Numbered from the stretch's first letter, positions 10,257 through 21,240 are shown. The stretch: 64,000 nt of DNA from Tupaia tana (GCA_026018925.1 JAKSZU010000026.1:16855127-16919126), one strand, 5' to 3'. The notes: a model not told the origin generated them from the sequence alone. Numbers and translations are program-made.

Positions 10257-10700
10257 TATATTCATTTTTTATCACTGCTTTTAACAATTTACTGAAAACT
10301 TAGTGGCTTAAAACAACACACATTGATTAGCTTACAGTTCTGGAGAACAGAAGTCTCAAACGGGTTTCATGGGACAGGAATCAAGGCATAGACAGGGCTA
10401 CATTTCTTCTGGAAGCTCTAGGGAGCTTCCTGCTCCTTGACTATCCCAGTTTCTATGGGCATCCGAGTCTTGGGCTTGTGGCTTCTTCCTCCATCTTCAA
10501 GGTCGGCAGTATAGAACCTTCAGATCTCTGTTTCCATCATGACACCATCTCCTCTGACTCTTCTAAGAACACTTGTGATTATGTTGGGATGTCCAGGGTA
10601 ATATTCCCCATTTGGAGCCTCTTAATTTCCTGCAAGGTCTCTTTTGGCCTATAACCTGGCATATTCACACGTGGCAAAGATTAGGACACTGACATCAGGG
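10257..10700 (-). mobile_element. MLT-class LTR, antisense
   Basis: 'aaacttagtggcttaaaaca', 'ttacagttctggagaacaga' and 'agaacacttgtgattatgtt' follow an antisense MLT/MaLR LTR. No internal retroviral sequence is attached. Confidence 0.75.
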
Positions 10701-10734
10701 GACATAGAGGACATGATCTGCCTGTTGTGCATGA

Positions 10735-10930
10735 CCTCGGGTAAACTTTGTAGGTGCCAACTCGGACTCTGTCACTTGCTGACCCTGTGACTTTGGGTAA
10801 GAATTTTCTCTCTCTAAGGTTCAGCCGAAGTTTCAAATTGAGAGCTGTGACAGATGGCTTCTTAGGTCCCTGGTGATACACGTGAAGAGCTATGTGGCTT
10901 TCATAAGTGACTTGACACTCAATATTTATT
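10735..10930 (+). mobile_element. MIR
   Basis: 'tgaccctgtgactttgggta' and 'gatacacgtgaagagctatg' match a sense MIR. Confidence 0.6.
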
Positions 10931-11089
10931 GTTTTCTGGGCATTGGTAACCCAAACTTATGGAGCTCTTTCCAGCTTTGAGCTGGAGGTATTGGTTTATA
11001 GTCTGATGAGGTGAACTTTCTGAAGGTTTCATTTTAGCCATGCAAGCTTTGTTCCAAAAAGGTCAGCTGACTGAATTGAGCATCTTAGG

Positions 11090-11310
11090 TCAGACTGCAT
11101 GGTGAACTACCTGGGGGTTACCCCATCCCCACCCTCGTGCTCTCACCAAGTACTTGGTGTTACCCAGTTTGAAACCGTGGATCTAGAATTGTCTGAGACT
11201 CAGCTTTCTCCGTACAAAATAGGTACGCTACAGCCTCCCTTGCAGGGTTGTTGGGGAGCTGGAAATTACCATGTGGAGTGCCTGGCATAGAGTGAATGCA
11301 TCACGCCTGG
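11090..11310 (+). mobile_element. MIR
   Basis: 'gagactcagctttctccgta', 'gggttgttggggagctggaa' and 'gtggagtgcctggcatagag' match the sense MIR core and 3' end. Confidence 0.65.
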
Positions 11311-11606
11311 GTATGGGCATCGGTGGTACCTTTTCAGAGATTCTGCTCCTCTGCTATAATCCCAACTCCTCCTTCTGTGACCTTTTCTCCATCTGGGTTT
11401 GTTTTAAAGAAAGTCCCTCAAAGCCCGATATCTCTAAAAGCCAACCTTGCTTCATGTCATAACACAGTGGATACCAAACCTTCATGAACCTGGGGCAAAG
11501 AAAAAGGCAGACCTGGAGAGAAATGTCCTTGAGAAGTGGGTCTTGAATTCAATAGTGAGAGGGGACAGGATTTTCCTTTACTCAGTCCTGGAGAAGAGAC
11601 ATCAAT
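11311..11606. other. Unassigned sequence
   Basis: No recognised repeat or exon. Confidence 0.4.
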
Positions 11607-11617
11607 GAAAATGAGCC

Positions 11618-11713
11618 TCAGGACCAGCAGTTGGTGTATTGGCTACATCACTGAACTCCGATGTAGTGGACCGTGGTTCGAGTCCCAGATCTGGTGGCTT
11701 AAACTCAAGCCAG

Positions 11714-11745
<32 letters not shown>

Positions 11746-11903
11746 ATATCCAGGATCCCGAGAGGAAAATGGAAGAGAAAGGATTGCGGTGTGGCCATCT
11801 CCCTGGGGGCGGTGATTTCTTGCTCTTTGTCTCTCTGTCTCTCTTAGTCTTTCTGGCAAGTGCACACGCCCTATAGCAAAAACTTCCCCCCAAAAAAGAA
11901 AAA
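11618..11903 (+). mobile_element. SINE family A with an internal TG microsatellite
   Basis: An 11-bp TSD (gaaaatgagcc, 11607-11617 and 11904-11914) flanks the copy. The usual gtgtgcgtgcgtg body segment has grown into about 14 TG units at 11717-11744. Confidence 0.95.
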
Positions 11904-11911
11904 GAAAATGA

Positions 11912-11968
11912 GCCCCATGGTCCTCTACCAGCCCCATGGTCCTCCACCAGCCCCACACCTCCAAGAGG
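11912..11968 (+). repeat. Short tandem duplication
   Basis: 'ccagccccatggtcctc' recurs next to itself, giving two to three imperfect units next to the SINE. Confidence 0.75.
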
Positions 11969-11979
11969 TCCTCGGGTCA

Positions 11980-12210
11980 CTGTCAGGAGAAATGGCCCTG
12001 GACTGGGAGCCTGACTACCTGTGTGCTCACCTCTGCTCTAGACTCCCTGGCTGTGTGTCCTTGGGCAAGTATAGCCTCTCCCTGAGCCTGAGTTTCCTAG
12101 TTGCAATGGGTTCTGTGAAGATTTCCTGGGCTAATGACTAATTACACCAATGGTAATTAATGTAAGGGCTTAGCTCAGGGTTCAGCCTCCATCGTATATA
12201 TTCAATAATT
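11980..12210 (+). mobile_element. MIR
   Basis: 'tgtgtgtccttgggcaagta', 'cctgagcctgagtttcctag' and 'gggcttagctcagggttcag' are in sense MIR order. An AT-rich stretch (ctaatgactaattacacc) lies near the 3' part. Confidence 0.75.
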
Positions 12211-12660
12211 GTATGCAATTTTATTATTAGGCAGCAATGATTATTATTATACTATTATCCATTAAGCAGAGGGTACATGATCAGTAAAAATGGCTCTCAA
12301 CAGCACTCAGTGCTGAAGAAATACCAGGGTTTCTTTTCGATGAGGCTTGCATAGAGACAGTAAACACAGCTTGAATTCCAAATTGCACAGAAGAGAGAAC
12401 CCCGATTTTTTCCAACTCTGACTCTCCCAGAATCTCCTAGGTTAGAGATTATCAGGTTAGAGACTCTTAAGAAAGCACAAAAGAAGGAAGGAGAGTCTAG
12501 CTGGAGCCCAGCTCCAGCCTTAGGCTTCTCTGTGTGTGTATGGGAGCCAGTGACCATTTATATGTACTTGTTCTCTGACTCTAAGCTCTTGCCTTTCCCA
12601 GGTGACACCTGATCTCAGTGAGTAATTCTCAGGCATTAAAAAATGTTGGGATATCCAGGG
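12211..12660. other. Mostly unassigned sequence
   Basis: No exon recognised. A 25-bp stretch at 12643-12667 matches 10581-10605 at 24 of 25 positions. Confidence 0.35.
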
Positions 12661-12667
12661 TAATATT

Positions 12668-12921
12668 GCTACCAGCAGGTAGCATAATGGCTATGTCGCT
12701 GGACTCGTATGTAGTCAACCACGGTTCGAGTCCCGGACCCAGTGGCTTAAACTCACACCGGACGCATGTGCGTGCGTGCCCAAGATCCCGAGAGGAGAAT
12801 GGAGGAGAAGGGATTGTGGCATGGCCATCTGCCTGGAGGGTGATTTCTCACTTTCTGTCTCTCTCCATCTTTCTGGCCAGCGCATGCGCCCTATAGCAAA
12901 AACCTCTAAAAAAAAAAAAAT
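12668..12921 (+). mobile_element. SINE family A
   Basis: 'ggttcgagtcccggacccag' and 'ccctatagcaaaaacctcta' are well kept, with a short poly-A tail, so this is a fairly young copy. Confidence 0.93.
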
Positions 12922-13590
12922 AGTAAAGAGGAAGAAAAGAAGGAAATAGAGAATTGGAGCAGCCTGTAAGTCATCAGATAACATCACCTATTTAATGTCA
13001 ATTAGTGTTTATAGCAACCAATTGCTGTGCCATTAACTTACAAGAGCAATCTTGGGGATATGCCAGCACACTCCAGCAGACTAGCTTGGGCAGCCAGTTG
13101 GTGCTGGGTGTATAAAGTGGACTCAGATTGCAGACTGATTGCAAGTTGGCATTGCTCGCATAGGGTGCAGGAGGCGGGGGGGGGGGGGGGGGGTGGGGGA
13201 AGGTGCCCAAGGAGCAAGGCATTTCACTAAGTGGATATTTATAGCTGGGCTCTTGGAATAAATGATCCACAGAGAGGGCAGGAGAGGTGAGGTTGCTGGA
13301 GGGTGGCCAAGCTTTGGGTGCTGGATCCTGCCAAGCTGAAATCTCAGTGGTTTTGTCCACTTTCTATGAGATCTTGCCTGCCTCATGCTAGGGAAGATGG
13401 AGGAAGCCTACTGGGGTAAGAGGTGGGGACAGTTTCACTTCTCAGCGCTTAAATTCCTAAATGTGGACCTTGATTCTGTTGTTTACCTTTTCTGTCTTTT
13501 TTTTTTTCCCTTAATGTCCAGATGTCATGATAGTTCAATAGACAGTCAGCACGTAAGTGTAGTTTCTGTGTCTTAGTGTTCACTACCTCT
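12922..13590. other. Repeat-poor sequence with a poly-G run
   Basis: Contains 'tatagcaaccaattgctgtg' and other unassigned sequence. A run of about 19 G occurs at 13174-13192. No exon recognised. Confidence 0.35.
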
Positions 13591-14195
13591 GATGGCCACC
13601 CTCCAAGATGCCCTCAGTGTTCCTATCTTCAGGTCCACCTGCCCTTATGTAGTCCTCTCCCACACAGGATAATGCTGACTTGGGTCACCAATAGGGTATT
13701 TTAGAAATGATGTTGGTAACTATTGGTGCTGGGTCATAAAAGACACTGCGGCTTTGACCTTGCCCTCTCATGAGTCACTTGTTTTAGGGAAGTCTTCTTT
13801 CTTATTGTGAGAACATTTAAGCAGACCTATGGAGAGGTCCGCTTGTGAGGAAACCCTGATATTTCTTCAGCACCGAGTGCCATTGAGGGTTATTTTTACT
13901 TTTAATGTACCCTTTGATTAATGGAGAACAGAGGCCTCTTGCCAATAGCCAGCATCAACTTGCCAGCTATGGACCAAACCTTGTTGGAAGCTAGTCCAAC
14001 TCCAGCCAAACCTTCAGGTGACTGCAGCCCCAGTGGACATTTTGACTTCCATGTCATAGAACTTCTAGGCCAGCTATGCCACTCTTGAGTTTCTGGTCCA
14101 TGGAGATTATATGAGATAATACGTGGCTATGACTGTTTTAAGCCACTAAGTCTTGGGAATATTTGTTACGCAGCAGTAGACAATTTACTAACTTA
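13590..14195 (+). mobile_element. MLT1/MST-type LTR
   Basis: 'gcagacctatggagaggtcc', 'gcccagt-like ggactgcagccccagtgga' region, 'ttaagccactaagtcttggg' and 'tttgttacgcagcagtagac' match the 3' part of a MaLR LTR in sense. It is nearly 600 bases, so some internal divergence or insertion is likely. Confidence 0.75.
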
Positions 14196-14274
14196 TTATT
14201 AGCTTCTGACAAATGTAGGCATTTAATAAATAGCTTCCTGTGAATTAATAGGTGAAATTGCTTTATAATATTGC

Positions 14275-14395
14275 TTTATGGGTTCAATGAGATAACCCCA
14301 AAAAAAGTCTTTACAGTAGTGCCTGGTACAGAGTAAGTGCTCAATAAATAACGACCTTTGACATACTCATCATTGTCAACATTACTAATATTAGT
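14275..14395 (+). mobile_element. MIR 3' end
   Basis: 'gtagtgcctggtacagagta' followed by 'agtgctcaataaataacgac' is a MIR 3' end. Confidence 0.65.
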
Positions 14396-14399
14396 AGCC

Positions 14400-15365
14400 C
14401 GTGTTGGTTTAGGGCTAGAAGTGGGCAGAGTCTATGAGACTATGAAGATTTAAGCAATGTCTGAGGCGGTAGACTAAAGTGGGGGATATAAAATGAGAAT
14501 GGAAGGACATACTGAGGGAAAAAGAGAAAGTCTAATATAGAAGAGAGGGAACTAAAAAAAGACCTATGCTTAGTATTAGTCTAACTGCTGGGCGAGGGGG
14601 GGGAATAGGAGGAAATATGGCTGCTGTTAGAGAATGAGGTCAAAATCCAATCTTACACTTGATGAACCGTTTAGAGACCATTTTTCTTTCTAGAAGCTTC
14701 TCTCTGCTTTCTTGGTGTCTGTGTTGACTCTGCCCAGGCCAGCCCACCTCCCATGAGCATCGAATCCCTTGATGCTGGGAGAATCTGAGAACAAATTATA
14801 AAGTGGCCGAAGGCCCCAAGAAAGAGTTAAAACCCTCTGGGAAGCAGAACGCCTCAGACCCAGGCAAATGCAGAACAGGTTGACCTGGCTCCAAGGGTTA
14901 ATACTATTTTGTTTTCCAGGACTATTTGTTATATCAGGTTAAGGCAGGCAGAAGGTCACGGGGGTCGGTGGGCCCCTTGCCGCCCCCCCCCCCTTCGCTC
15001 CCCTTCCTCCTGTCTCCTCCATTTGCAGCCTCACTGCCTCCTCTAATCGGATGACCCCAGACACTGAGCTTTCCTTGGGATTTTCTTGCCAGCGCCATCA
15101 GACGTGTTGCAGCCGACGCCAGCAGTCTCTCTCGCCCCAGCCCTCAGAGGCGGGCACGCAGGCTAAAAGGCACTTTGTGTGAGGGGAAACTGTCCGTTGC
15201 AATTTGTGCTGCGGTTTCTCCGGGTAGGAGCAGATCAAGAAACGGGCCCTTTGTCTTCCTCTGCCTTTTCTCTCATGCTTCATCCTCCCCATGTTTATTA
15301 CAATCAGCATTATTTTGTGTTAAATGTGTTTCCTCTTTCTCCTTTCAGTCTTCATTTTTCGCTTT
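14400..15365. promoter_or_regulatory. Candidate non-coding regulatory block
   Basis: Repeat-poor from about 14640. Motifs include 'gaacaaattataaagtggcc', 'gggttaatactattttgttt' and 'cctctaatcggatgac'. It carries a poly-C run (14980-14994) and moderate CpG content at 15090-15250. Enhancer function is inferred only. Confidence 0.3.
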
Positions 15366-15612
15366 TCTTTTTCATTTGCCAGAGGGTGCATGCAGTCACC
15401 ATAGAGAGATACAGAAAGAGAGAGTGGAGAAAGCATCCCTTGTGGAGAATAGTCACATGGTAGTTCCTTTACCTCCATCTTTCCTTCCTTTCGGGATTTT
15501 GGGCACACACAGACATGCCTGGTGTTTTTGCAAGCTGCTGGGTCCAGACTCGAACTGCACACTCAGCCATGTGGGATTTAGTTCACATAACTACCAGGTC
15601 ACGGCTGGCCCC
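15366..15612 (-). mobile_element. SINE family A, diverged
   Basis: 'catttgccagagggtgcatg', 'ttcgggattttgggcacaca' and 'taactaccaggtcacggctg' keep the antisense order. This is an older copy. Confidence 0.75.
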
Positions 15613-15699
15613 TCTTTCCCGTCTTTATCTTTCCTATTTGGGTGTATGTATAACTTCTTTCCATTCTCTTCCCTTTGTCTTCCTTTATTTTGTTTATTT

Positions 15700-15882
15700 A
15701 TTTTAAATAATTATTTTTTACTTAACGTTACTACTATTATTATTTTAATTTGACCAGAGAGAGAGAGAGACAGAGAGGGGGCGGGAAGTGAGAAAGCAAG
15801 CTGCCAGGTCCAGGACTTGAACAGCAGTCGGTCACGTGGGAATCCAGTGCCCCTAACTACCATGCCCCCTGCCAGCCCCCAT
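15700..15882 (-). mobile_element. SINE family B
   Basis: 'attttaatttgaccagagag', 'gtgagaaagcaagctgccag' and the reversed head 'ccccctgccagccccc' define it. Confidence 0.9.
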
Positions 15883-15913
15883 CTTCCTTTTTTTTAAAAA
15901 ATTGTATCTCATG

Positions 15914-16188
15914 GGGACCAGCAGTTAGTGTAATGGCTATGTCGCTGGACTCCCACGTAGTCGACCGCGGTTCGCGTCCTGGACCCGGTGGCTTAAAACT
16001 CACGCCAGGCACGTGTGCGTGCGTGCCCAAGATCCCAAGAGGAGAATGGAGGAGAAGGGATTGCGGCATGGCCATCCCCCCTGGGGGGTGATTTCTCACT
16101 TTTTCTCTCTCTGTCTCTCTCTGTCTGGCGAGTACATGTGCCCTATAGCAAAAAACTCTTAAAAAAAAAAAAAGAAAAAGAAAAAAAA
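15914..16188 (+). mobile_element. SINE family A
   Basis: The 13-bp TSD attgYatctcatg (15901-15913 and 16189-16201, one mismatch) encloses a copy with gttagtgtaatggctatgtc head and an A-rich tail. Confidence 0.95.
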
Positions 16189-16249
16189 ATTGCATCTCAT
16201 GAAATGGGGAGAAACAGGACAGACCTTCAAGGCAGCTTGATGAGCGTTC

Positions 16250-16440
16250 AAATCCCAGCTCTTCCCTTGGACAGATTAGACTAGGACACTGGGAAAGTTC
16301 TTTAATCTCCCTCTCTGAGCTTCAGTTTTCTTATTACATAATTCAGTTAAACATCTCAACCTCATGGGATCATTGTCAAGAGTTAGTCAGAAAATATATG
16401 TAAAGTACAGAGTCTGGTCTATAGTTGATGCCCAATAGAT
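16250..16440 (+). mobile_element. MIR
   Basis: 'ctctgagcttcagttttctt', 'aaagtacagagtctggtcta' and 'tgatgcccaatagatgttag' match sense MIR. Confidence 0.75.
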
Positions 16441-16579
16441 GTTAGTCTTTCTCCTTTTCTTTCTTCTGTTCCTTTTCTTTCTTTAGCTATGTTTCTTCTA
16501 ATGATGTCCTTTGACATTTCTGGAAGATTCTCTATAGGTAGAAAATCTCTATGCATAAAGTATGTTGGTATCCCAAGAA

Positions 16580-16750
16580 GAACTTGGGTGTGCCACTGAA
16601 GAGGTAGGTGACCTTGAGCAGATGAATGAAATTCCTTATACCTCACTCTCCTTCTCCAAAATGGGGCCAAGAGTTCTTTCTTTCTAGGGCATTGGGAAGG
16701 ATTAAGTGAGATAATATGAGGTAGCTCCTGTCCCAAAGCCTGGTGGTCAT
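16580..16750 (+). mobile_element. MIR
   Basis: 'ggtgaccttgagcagatgaa' and 'ggattaagtgagataatatg' match sense MIR. Confidence 0.65.
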
Positions 16751-16863
16751 TACACAGGATCTCTCCTGTCAGTCATTCCCTCTCAGGGCTTATTTTTTGC
16801 TGCCACACAGTGCACTGCCACTGCTCTGTGGTCTTGTTATCCTGTCAGTACTAACTCTGCTTA

Positions 16864-17050
16864 GCCATTCATCCATCCATCCATCCATCCATCCATCCAA
16901 ACGTCTATGTGTTGTTCATACATCCACCCTCTATCCATCCATCAGCTGTATATCTATCCATCTGTCCATCCATTGTTCATACATCCACCCTTCATCCATC
17001 CATCCACTGTCCATCCCTCTACCCATCATTCACTCGTCCATCCACTCAGT
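16864..17050 (+). repeat. (CATC)n / ATCC-rich minisatellite
   Basis: Perfect CATC units at 16867-16899 are followed by interrupted units. A longer unit (ttgttcatacatccaccct) is repeated at about 16911 and 16972. Confidence 0.92.
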
Positions 17051-17330
17051 TTTTCTGACTGGTAGCCTAATTTAAGATGAACTGAAATTATACCTTATCA
17101 TAAATTCCATCTGATAGCTTCAGAAACAGACAAACAAAATATGAACAACGACATGATTTTGGAGACCTAAAGTCCTTCCATCCAGTTTCCTCCTGGAGCC
17201 AGTGGGAAAGAGGCACGCAGTTTGACCTTGAGGATAGAATAGTTGGGATGGGGTAGCTTAGTGGTTTTTAAGCTACCTTCCCCCAAATCTAAGAATTCTG
17301 TGGTTGTGTCCAGGAAGTTACTGACAGAGG
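17051..17330. other. Unassigned sequence
   Basis: No recognised repeat or exon. Confidence 0.4.
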
Positions 17331-17340
17331 GGCTGCTGCC

Positions 17341-17600
17341 TTTTTTTTTTTTTTTTTAAGAGAGATTTTTGCTAGAGGACGCATGTGCTTGACAGAGAGA
17401 CAGAGAGATAGAAAGTGAGAAGTCACCCCTCCATGGGGATTGCCGCACCACAGTCTCTCCTCCTCCATTCTCCTCATGGGATATTGGGCATGCATGCACA
17501 CATACCTGGAATAATCTTTAAGTCATCGGCCCTGGGACTCGAACTGTGGTCGACTATGTGGGAGTACAGCGACATAACCATTACACCATCTGCTGGTCAT
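17341..17600 (-). mobile_element. SINE family A
   Basis: A TSD ggggctgctgc (17329-17339 region and 17601-17611) flanks the copy. Poly-T leads into 'agagatttttgctagaggac'. Confidence 0.93.
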
Positions 17601-17649
17601 GGGGCTGCTGCTTTTAATTGAACAACTATCCATCTTACCTGCTTTCATA

Positions 17650-17810
17650 TTAGTCCTTCAGATTTAATCCAATAACAATTCTATGGAGCAGGAACTATTA
17701 TTATCTTCATTTTCCAGATGACACAGAGGCCACGGGCCATAAAGTACTTGCCCAAAGTCACATAGCAATTAAAAGCAGTAGAGCTAAGATTTGAATCCAG
17801 GAATGATTCT
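17650..17810 (-). mobile_element. MIR
   Basis: 'tattattatcttcattttcc', 'caaagtcacatagcaattaa' and 'gctaagatttgaatccagg' are antisense MIR. Confidence 0.78.
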
Positions 17811-17829
17811 TAAAATGCACCTGCCTCCA

Positions 17830-18160
17830 GTGGAAAAGCTAACTTAGCTGGTATGTGGTGCCCACAGGAGCATTGGGGAAAAAATACCAATAGGACGTGT
17901 TCTTGTCTCTTCCTTGGTCTGTTCTCCATTAACTCTTTAAAAATCACAGTGAGCACCAGAGGGTATGACGGGACTCAAACCTCCAATAACCTAAAATGAC
18001 ACATTCTTGCATTTGGAAAGGACTGAGGCTGGTGGATCATAAACTGGGCTCTTCAGAGACTGAGAGGTCCCTGGGATTCTTCAGAGGCTTCCCTGTGTGT
18101 GATCACAAAAGTCATCTTTTCAACTCGGATTTTAAGACATCTGACTTCATGTCCAGGGGG
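17830..18160. other. Unassigned sequence
   Basis: No recognised repeat or exon. Confidence 0.4.
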
Positions 18161-18161
18161 G

Positions 18162-18365
18162 CGGCCAGTGACTGATTGACCTTGGAGAAGCGACTTTTCT
18201 TCTCGAAGACTCAGCTTCCTCATCTGTAAAAGGAAAACAGAAATAATTTGTTACATTATTTCTGACAATGAAATGAGAACATGCATCTAGAATGTTGAGT
18301 GGAGTGCCCAGGATATAGTAGCACTCAGAAATATCACCTGACATCATTATTGTCATCATAATCAC
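18162..18365 (+). mobile_element. MIR
   Basis: 'gactcagcttcctcatctgt' and 'ggagtgcccaggatatagta' match a sense MIR. Confidence 0.75.
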
Positions 18366-18437
18366 TGTTACTTGTGGCTCCGTGAAAGTCTCTGTGGCCT
18401 AATAGCACTAAAGTTAAAGAAATAATTTAAAAACCAA

Positions 18438-18689
18438 AAACTAGTGACAAGTAGATGGCATATATGTTGCTGGACTTCCACGTAGTTGATCGTGGTTCAA
18501 ATCCCAGACCTGGCAGCTTAAAACACACTGGACATGTGTGTGTGCCTGTCCAAGATCCTGAGAAGAGGAGGGAAGAGAAGGGATTGCAGTGTGGCCATCT
18601 CCCCTGAGGGAGATGCTGTCTGTCTCTCTGTCTCTCTGGTGAGTGTATGTACCTTATAGCAAAATAAAACAAAACAAAACAAAACAAAA
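18438..18689 (+). mobile_element. SINE family A
   Basis: 'gtagttgatcgtggttcaaa' (B box), 'gtaccttatagcaaaataaa' end and an (AAAAC)n tail are readable. Confidence 0.88.
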
Positions 18690-18794
18690 GCTGAGGCCAA
18701 TCTGTAGAAGAATTAGATTGAAGGAAGAATGTAATTAGTCCTTCTTGGACAAGGAATTTTTCTTTAGTTATTTATTTACTAAAAAGACTACATT

Positions 18795-18982
18795 CACACA
18801 TATATATATAAGTATATGAATAAACATATAAATTATATATAAATATATAATATATAAGTATGTAAATATACAAATTATATATAGATAAATATCTATACAT
18901 ATATAAATTATATATAAATAAATATATAAATATATACACTATATATACACATAAATATGTATAAATATAAATATAAATAGCT
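18795..18982. repeat. AT-rich tract (TA/TATAAA)
   Basis: Long run of tatata, aatatata and taaatata words. It sits at the tail side of the antisense SINE 18983-19225, so it probably grew from that SINE's A-rich tail. Confidence 0.85.
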
Positions 18983-19225
18983 AGAGGGCACATGCACTCT
19001 CCAGAGAGGTGGTGAGAGGGAGAGAGACCAAATGCCCCCCACCCCCGAAAAATCATTGTTATGCCAGTCTTCCTCTTCATCAGGATTTTTGATGTGAACT
19101 CATATCTAGTTTTTTTTTTTTTTTTTTTTTCAAGCCACCAGAGCCAGGATTCAAACCATGCTCAGCCTTGTGGGATCTGGCTCCCAATGCATAGTACTTA
19201 ACCACTTCACTATGGGGCCAGCCCA
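18983..19225 (-). mobile_element. SINE, diverged (family A/B type)
   Basis: 'gagggcacatgcactctcca', 'ccaggattcaaaccatgctc' and the reversed head 'cactatggggccagcccaag' show an antisense tRNA SINE. A poly-T run (19112-19131) interrupts its body. Confidence 0.7.
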
Positions 19226-19431
19226 AGGAATTTTCCATGATTTGCTTATAGGTCTGAAAATGACTTACAAGATGCTCTCTGGTGCTAGTAGATTTCCCTG
19301 TTATAGGTGTAAAAGATTTCAGAATTGGGGTTGAAACTGGGTTGGAGTCTTGCTACTTTTTCTTGAGAGTATGCTTTGGAATTAGAAAGCGGATTTTTTG
19401 TCCTTGCATCCCTGACGAAGAAGAGTGTGTG

Positions 19432-19940
19432 GGGACCAGCAGATGGCGTAACACTTAGGTCGCTGGACTCCCATGTAGTCGACCGTAGTTTGAGTTCCAG
19501 AACCACTAGCTTAAAAAACTTGCACCAGGTGGATGGATGTGCATGCCCCAAATCCTGAGAAGACCGGAGAAGGGATTGCGATGTGGCCATCTCCCTCCCA
19601 CCTCCCCACCCCAGTCTCTCTTGTGAATGCATGTGCCCTGTAGTAAAAATCTCTCTTTTTTTTTTTTTTTTTTTTTTTTTTTGAGATTTTTGCTATAGGG
19701 TGCATGTGCTCGCCAGAAAGACAAAGAGACAGAAAGCGAGAAATCACCCCCCGGGGGATGGCCACGACGCAATCCCTTCTCCTCCATTCTCCTCTCGGGA
19801 TCTTGGGCACACGCACACACACGTGCCCAGTGTGAGTTTAAGCCACCAGGTCTAGGACTCAAACCATGGTCAACTATATGGGAGTCCAGTGACACAGCCA
19901 TTAAGCTAACTGCTGGTAAAAATCTTTTTTAAAACAAAAG
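19432..19940 (+). mobile_element. SINE family A carrying a second A in its tail
   Basis: The + strand copy (head at 19432) reaches its end 'ccctgtagtaaaaatctc'. There a minus-strand copy inserted with TSD gtaaaaatct (19643-19652 and 19916-19925). The host tail resumes as 'ttttttaaaacaaaagg'. Confidence 0.9.
19653..19915 (-). mobile_element. SINE family A (inserted in another A)
   Basis: Poly-T, 'gatttttgctatagggtgca', a kept ccccccgggggatgg palindrome and the reversed head 'cattaagctaactgctgg' are present. Confidence 0.93.
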
Positions 19941-19951
19941 GAAGAGGAGAG

Positions 19952-20118
19952 GCCGGCAGGTGGCATGGTGGTTGAGGTGCTGGACTCCCACATGGCCGAC
20001 CACAGTTCCAGTCTTGGACCTGGTGGCTTGCTCTCTGTCTCTTACTCTCTTCTTCTCTCTCCTTCTCTCATCAAATTAAAAAATAATAACTAAAATCAAA
20101 TAAATATTAAATAAAAGA
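19952..20118 (+). mobile_element. SINE family B
   Basis: The head 'aggccggcaggtggcatggt' and 'gttccagtcttggacctggt' are followed by a CT stretch and an AATAAATATTAAATAAA tail. Confidence 0.93.
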
Positions 20119-20249
20119 GGCGTGTGCATACACAGAGAGGGAGAAACTAGGAACACGCAGATGAATGAAGTGATTTCTGGACTAGTAACAACTGAAGGAA
20201 AAGACCTAGGGAAACGGAGGAAAGTGTGGCTGCTTCAGGTGCTGTGAAC

Positions 20250-20375
20250 GAAGGTGTCTCTGTAGAGATGACGATTTGGGTGAAGTTTGAATGATGAGGG
20301 GGAAATTAGAGACGAAAGAATCAAAACAGATGTTGCACACACAAAGGTCCTGGGGCAGGCACAGGATCGATAACA
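20250..20375 (-). mobile_element. L2 fragment
   Basis: 'ttgggtgaagtttgaatgat' and 'acaaaggtcctggggcaggc' follow antisense L2 sequence. Confidence 0.6.
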
Positions 20376-20830
20376 GTGGGTTAAAGGATTTCTGTCCTCC
20401 TCTCTTCTCTGTATTCAGATCTAAGGTTGTTCAGCAGCCACCCGAATCCATCCTATTCTATTGCGTTCATGGATCCTTCATCCGCTGGGGAAGGCTGCAG
20501 TTAAAATAATCATCTTGCTGCATATTCTCTGGGAAGTTGATTATAGAGCTGCCATTTCCCAGGAAGCAAATACAATCCTGAGATTGTGTTCATCCCAACA
20601 GAAAGTTGCAAAACCAAGCCATAGACGTACATAGCTCTTAGCCAAATGGTAAAGCCGATGAGAGAGTTGTGGTTCAGTCCACTGTAAAGCAAGTGAGGTT
20701 ACCCCACTCTGGGGTTTGCTAAATGTCATGCCTGTCCTCACCAAGAAGTACAGACACAAGTGTGCATCTACTGTGCTCAGGGTGGGAGAGGAGGGAGGGG
20801 TTCTGATGTGGTATAATCTGGCACGTCATC
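20376..20830. other. Unassigned sequence
   Basis: No recognised repeat or exon. Confidence 0.4.
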
Positions 20831-20834
20831 AACT

Positions 20835-21240
20835 TCAATGTGCACCCAAATGGGGGGGGGGGGGATCCTGTGAATATGCAGATTCCCATTCAGTAGGCCT
20901 CGAGCAGGGTCTCATTGCATTTTTCTTTTTCTTTAAAGTTTATTTCTTCCATAAGTGAGAGAGGCAGAGAGGCAGAGATAGCATCCCCACCAGGGTCCTG
21001 ACCCCACCGTTTATCCCTTTACACAGTCTTGGATCCTGGGTATGCACATGCCCAGCATACTGAGGGGAGGGGGGTCTCTGGACTTGAACTGAGAATCTTC
21101 CCACGTGGAATTGCCTTGCAGAGTTTCATGTTTGACCATGGTGCCACTGTCTGGCCCCAGATTCAGCATGTCTAAGAAGCTCCCTGGTGAACTAAGGCCG
21201 CTGTTCCCTGGAGTATACGTTGAGTGACAAGAATACATGA
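20835..21240 (-). mobile_element. MER5-type hAT element split by a family C SINE
   Basis: 'cagattcccattcagtaggc' (left) and 'ctaagaagctccctggtgaa' (right) are neighbouring parts of one MER5-like element. A poly-G run interrupts the left half at about 20853-20863. Confidence 0.65.
20925..21158 (-). mobile_element. SINE family C
   Basis: 'agagaggcagagaggcagag', 'gggtatgcacatgcccagca', 'cttgaactgagaatcttccc' and 'ggtgccactgtctggcccc' give the full antisense order. Confidence 0.82.

Noticed and set aside
13174-13192. G-quadruplex regulatory element
   Set aside because: A single uninterrupted G run is more likely a mutable homopolymer (or an assembly uncertainty) than a constrained quadruplex.
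16864-17050. CRISPR-like array
   Set aside because: The units are 4-bp CATC repeats without regular spacers. It is a mammalian minisatellite.
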